From Cyanobacteria bacterium UBA8156 (lineage in GTDB: Bacteria > Cyanobacteriota > Cyanobacteriia > Pseudanabaenales > Pseudanabaenaceae): DNA of 6,228 nt. The notes below the pieces were generated by a model. The model made no database searches. It saw only the letters and a list, made by a program, of their open reading frames with translations, and was not told where the DNA came from. Below are positions 5,287-6,228 of this stretch, piece after piece. The position numbers were made by a program, and so were the translations under genes. Position 1 is the stretch's first letter. The number at the start of each line of letters is the position of its first letter. The DNA is taken from contig DMPD01000178.1 in assembly GCA_003456125.1 (NCBI GenBank), forward strand, positions 1 to 6,228, written 5' to 3'.

Positions 5287-5293
5287 AGTGAGT

Positions 5294-6228
5294 ATGTCTG
5301 CCTGGAAGTCGTTGTATCGTTGCGCTCTGTCGGTATTTGCCTTGGCGGCGGCCCTGACCCCGACCCGGGCGATCGCCAATTCGGTCGAAGAAATGAGCCT
5401 CAGCACCGCCAACCATCCGGTGTTGCGGCAGGTGGGGGCCCTTGCGGAAGAGCCAGGCACGGTTCAAACCGTGGGGGAACTGGCGCAGGTCACTTCGGTG
5501 TCGCAATTGAGCGATGTGCGGCCCACCGATTGGGCGTTCACGGCGTTGCAGTCGTTGGTGGAGCGGTACGGGTGTATTGCCGGTTACCAAGAACGGATGT
5601 TTCAGCCGCCGGTGATGCCCTCGGCTCCCATTCGCGGTTTGGGGCAGAAAACCTTGGCCCAAGCCGATACGGTCAACGTGTTTCGGGGGCAGCGCAGTCT
5701 GACGCGGTTTGAGTTTGCCGCTGGCTTGAATGCCTGCATGACCCGGATGAATGAATTGCTGACCGCCGGCTTGGCCGACAAGGTGAGCAAAGAAGATTTG
5801 GCGACCCTGCAACGGTTGCAGGAAGAGTTTGAAGCGGAGCTGGGCACGTTGAAAGCCCGGGTAGATGGGCTGGAAGGCAAGGTCGAGAAGCTGGAAGCCC
5901 AACAATTTTCGACCACCACCAAGCTGAGCGGTCAAGCCATCTTTGCGGTCTCGTTTAACAGCGGGGGGGATAAGCCGGTGTTTGGCCCCAACTTGGTGCG
6001 GGGCAACGGCATCACGGGCGATCGCCTCAACGACAGCAGCAAGTTGAACACCACGTATGCGGCGCGGGTGCGTCTGGACTTCAACACCAGCTTTACCGGC
6101 AACGATTTGCTGATCACGCGGTTGGAAGCAGGCAACGGCGGCAACTTCTTGGGCGGCGTGCTGGGGGTGGGGCCCAATGGCAACCTGGGGAACGTGGGCT
6201 TTGGCACCTACGGTCTGGATTTCAGCGG
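5294..6228 (+). CDS. SLH-domain / OprB-type porin (cyanobacterial iron uptake porin family), C-terminus beyond the window
   Basis: An open frame of 311 codons runs off the right edge; family members are usually about 500-600 residues. Residues 1-28 form a Sec signal peptide: basic start, hydrophobic 11-21, and an AIA cleavage site before Asn29. Residues about 67-150 are an SLH domain that should anchor the porin to the peptidoglycan: TSVSQLSDVRPTDWAF in pieces, then ALQSLVERYGCIAGY (84-98) and SLTRFEFAAGLNACM (135-149). An extra segment splits this domain at about 99-128. Residues 162-204 are a heptad-rich coiled coil (LQRLQEEFEAEL, VDGLEGKVEKLEAQ), probably trimeric in the periplasm. From 208 on, the outer-membrane beta barrel starts (TKLSGQAIFAVSF; TYAARVRLDFNTSF). 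Homologs such as Slr1841 or Slr1908 take part in outer-membrane permeability and iron uptake; substrate specificity here cannot be read from the partial sequence. Confidence 0.9.
   Translation, partial: MSAWKSLYRCALSVFALAAALTPTRAIANSVEEMSLSTANHPVLRQVGALAEEPGTVQTVGELAQVTSVSQLSDVRPTDWAFTALQSLVERYGCIAGYQERMFQPPVMPSAPIRGLGQKTLAQADTVNVFRGQRSLTRFEFAAGLNACMTRMNELLTAGLADKVSKEDLATLQRLQEEFEAELGTLKARVDGLEGKVEKLEAQQFSTTTKLSGQAIFAVSFNSGGDKPVFGPNLVRGNGITGDRLNDSSKLNTTYAARVRLDFNTSFTGNDLLITRLEAGNGGNFLGGVLGVGPNGNLGNVGFGTYGLDFS

Larger units (their letters stand above)
5012..5293 (+). other. Intergenic region / probable long leader of the porin gene
   Basis: This 282-base stretch holds no credible gene. It contains four hairpin candidates in order: 5064-5079, 5125-5145, 5181-5206 (GCGGGT pairing with ACCCGC across a 14-base loop) and 5206-5220 (CTTGGT/ACCGAG with a GAG loop and one G-U pair). 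An outer pair, AATCCC (5058-5063) with GGGATT (5095-5100), could enclose the first. The last 20 bases carry the strong ribosome binding site of the porin. No clear Fur-type palindrome was found. Whether this is an untranslated leader depends on the true transcription start. Confidence 0.45.
224..6025. repeat. Dispersed HIP1 octamers (GCGATCGC), eleven copies
   Basis: Copies found by eye start at 224, 1899, 1983, 2912, 3133, 3364, 3868, 4301, 4721, 5369 and 6018. Most lie inside genes, in more than one reading frame. Less than one copy would be expected by chance in 6.2 kb at this base composition. HIP1 over-representation is a hallmark of many cyanobacterial genomes and supports the taxonomic call. 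Confidence 0.9.

Noticed and set aside
5237..5935. Minus-strand frame of 232 codons opposite the porin start
   Set aside because: The sense strand carries a signal peptide, SLH motifs and a strong ribosome binding site, so this is an antisense shadow.

Overview
The window looks like a cyanobacterial chromosome of moderately high G+C. Two things support this. The palindrome GCGATCGC (HIP1), abundant in most cyanobacterial genomes, occurs eleven times by eye in 6.2 kb. The gene content is also cyanobacterial: a phycobilisome-type protein between two V4R-domain proteins, and an SLH/OprB-type iron uptake porin. I cannot name the genus.

Layout: (1) bases 1-158, minus strand, the N-terminal part of an unrecognised gene. 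(2) 159-318, a divergent intergenic region. (3) 319-3999, five plus-strand genes that read as one transcription unit: a V4R protein, a small protein overlapping it by ATGA, a phycobilisome-like protein, a second V4R protein, and a CobA-HemD fusion overlapping the second V4R gene by one base (TAATG). (4) 4061-5011, a GT-B glycosyltransferase of the ADP-heptose:LPS heptosyltransferase family (GT9). (5) 5012-5293, a 282-base intergenic region with several hairpins. (6) 5294 to the window end, the first 311 residues of an SLH/OprB porin.

The first four genes of the long unit have the order and types of the start of the Synechocystis slr0144-slr0147 cluster. That cluster has been described as a photosystem II assembly ('Pap') operon. 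Here the unit continues directly into the enzyme pair that makes uroporphyrinogen III (HemD) and methylates it to precorrin-2 (CobA). This is the branch point between heme/chlorophyll/bilin synthesis and siroheme/cobalamin synthesis. The likely theme is tetrapyrrole handling linked to photosystem assembly; that link is inferred from context.

The most notable sequence details are these. The first V4R protein keeps a Cys/Glu/Cys/Cys pattern with the spacing of the zinc site known from phenol-sensing regulators, while its paralog has lost two of the four residues. The phycobilisome-like protein has Ala where the bilin-binding Cys should be. The small second protein is built from a repeated 15-residue motif. 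The CobA SAM-binding loop is shortened and lacks its usual Pro. The porin SLH domain carries an extra segment of roughly 25-30 residues.
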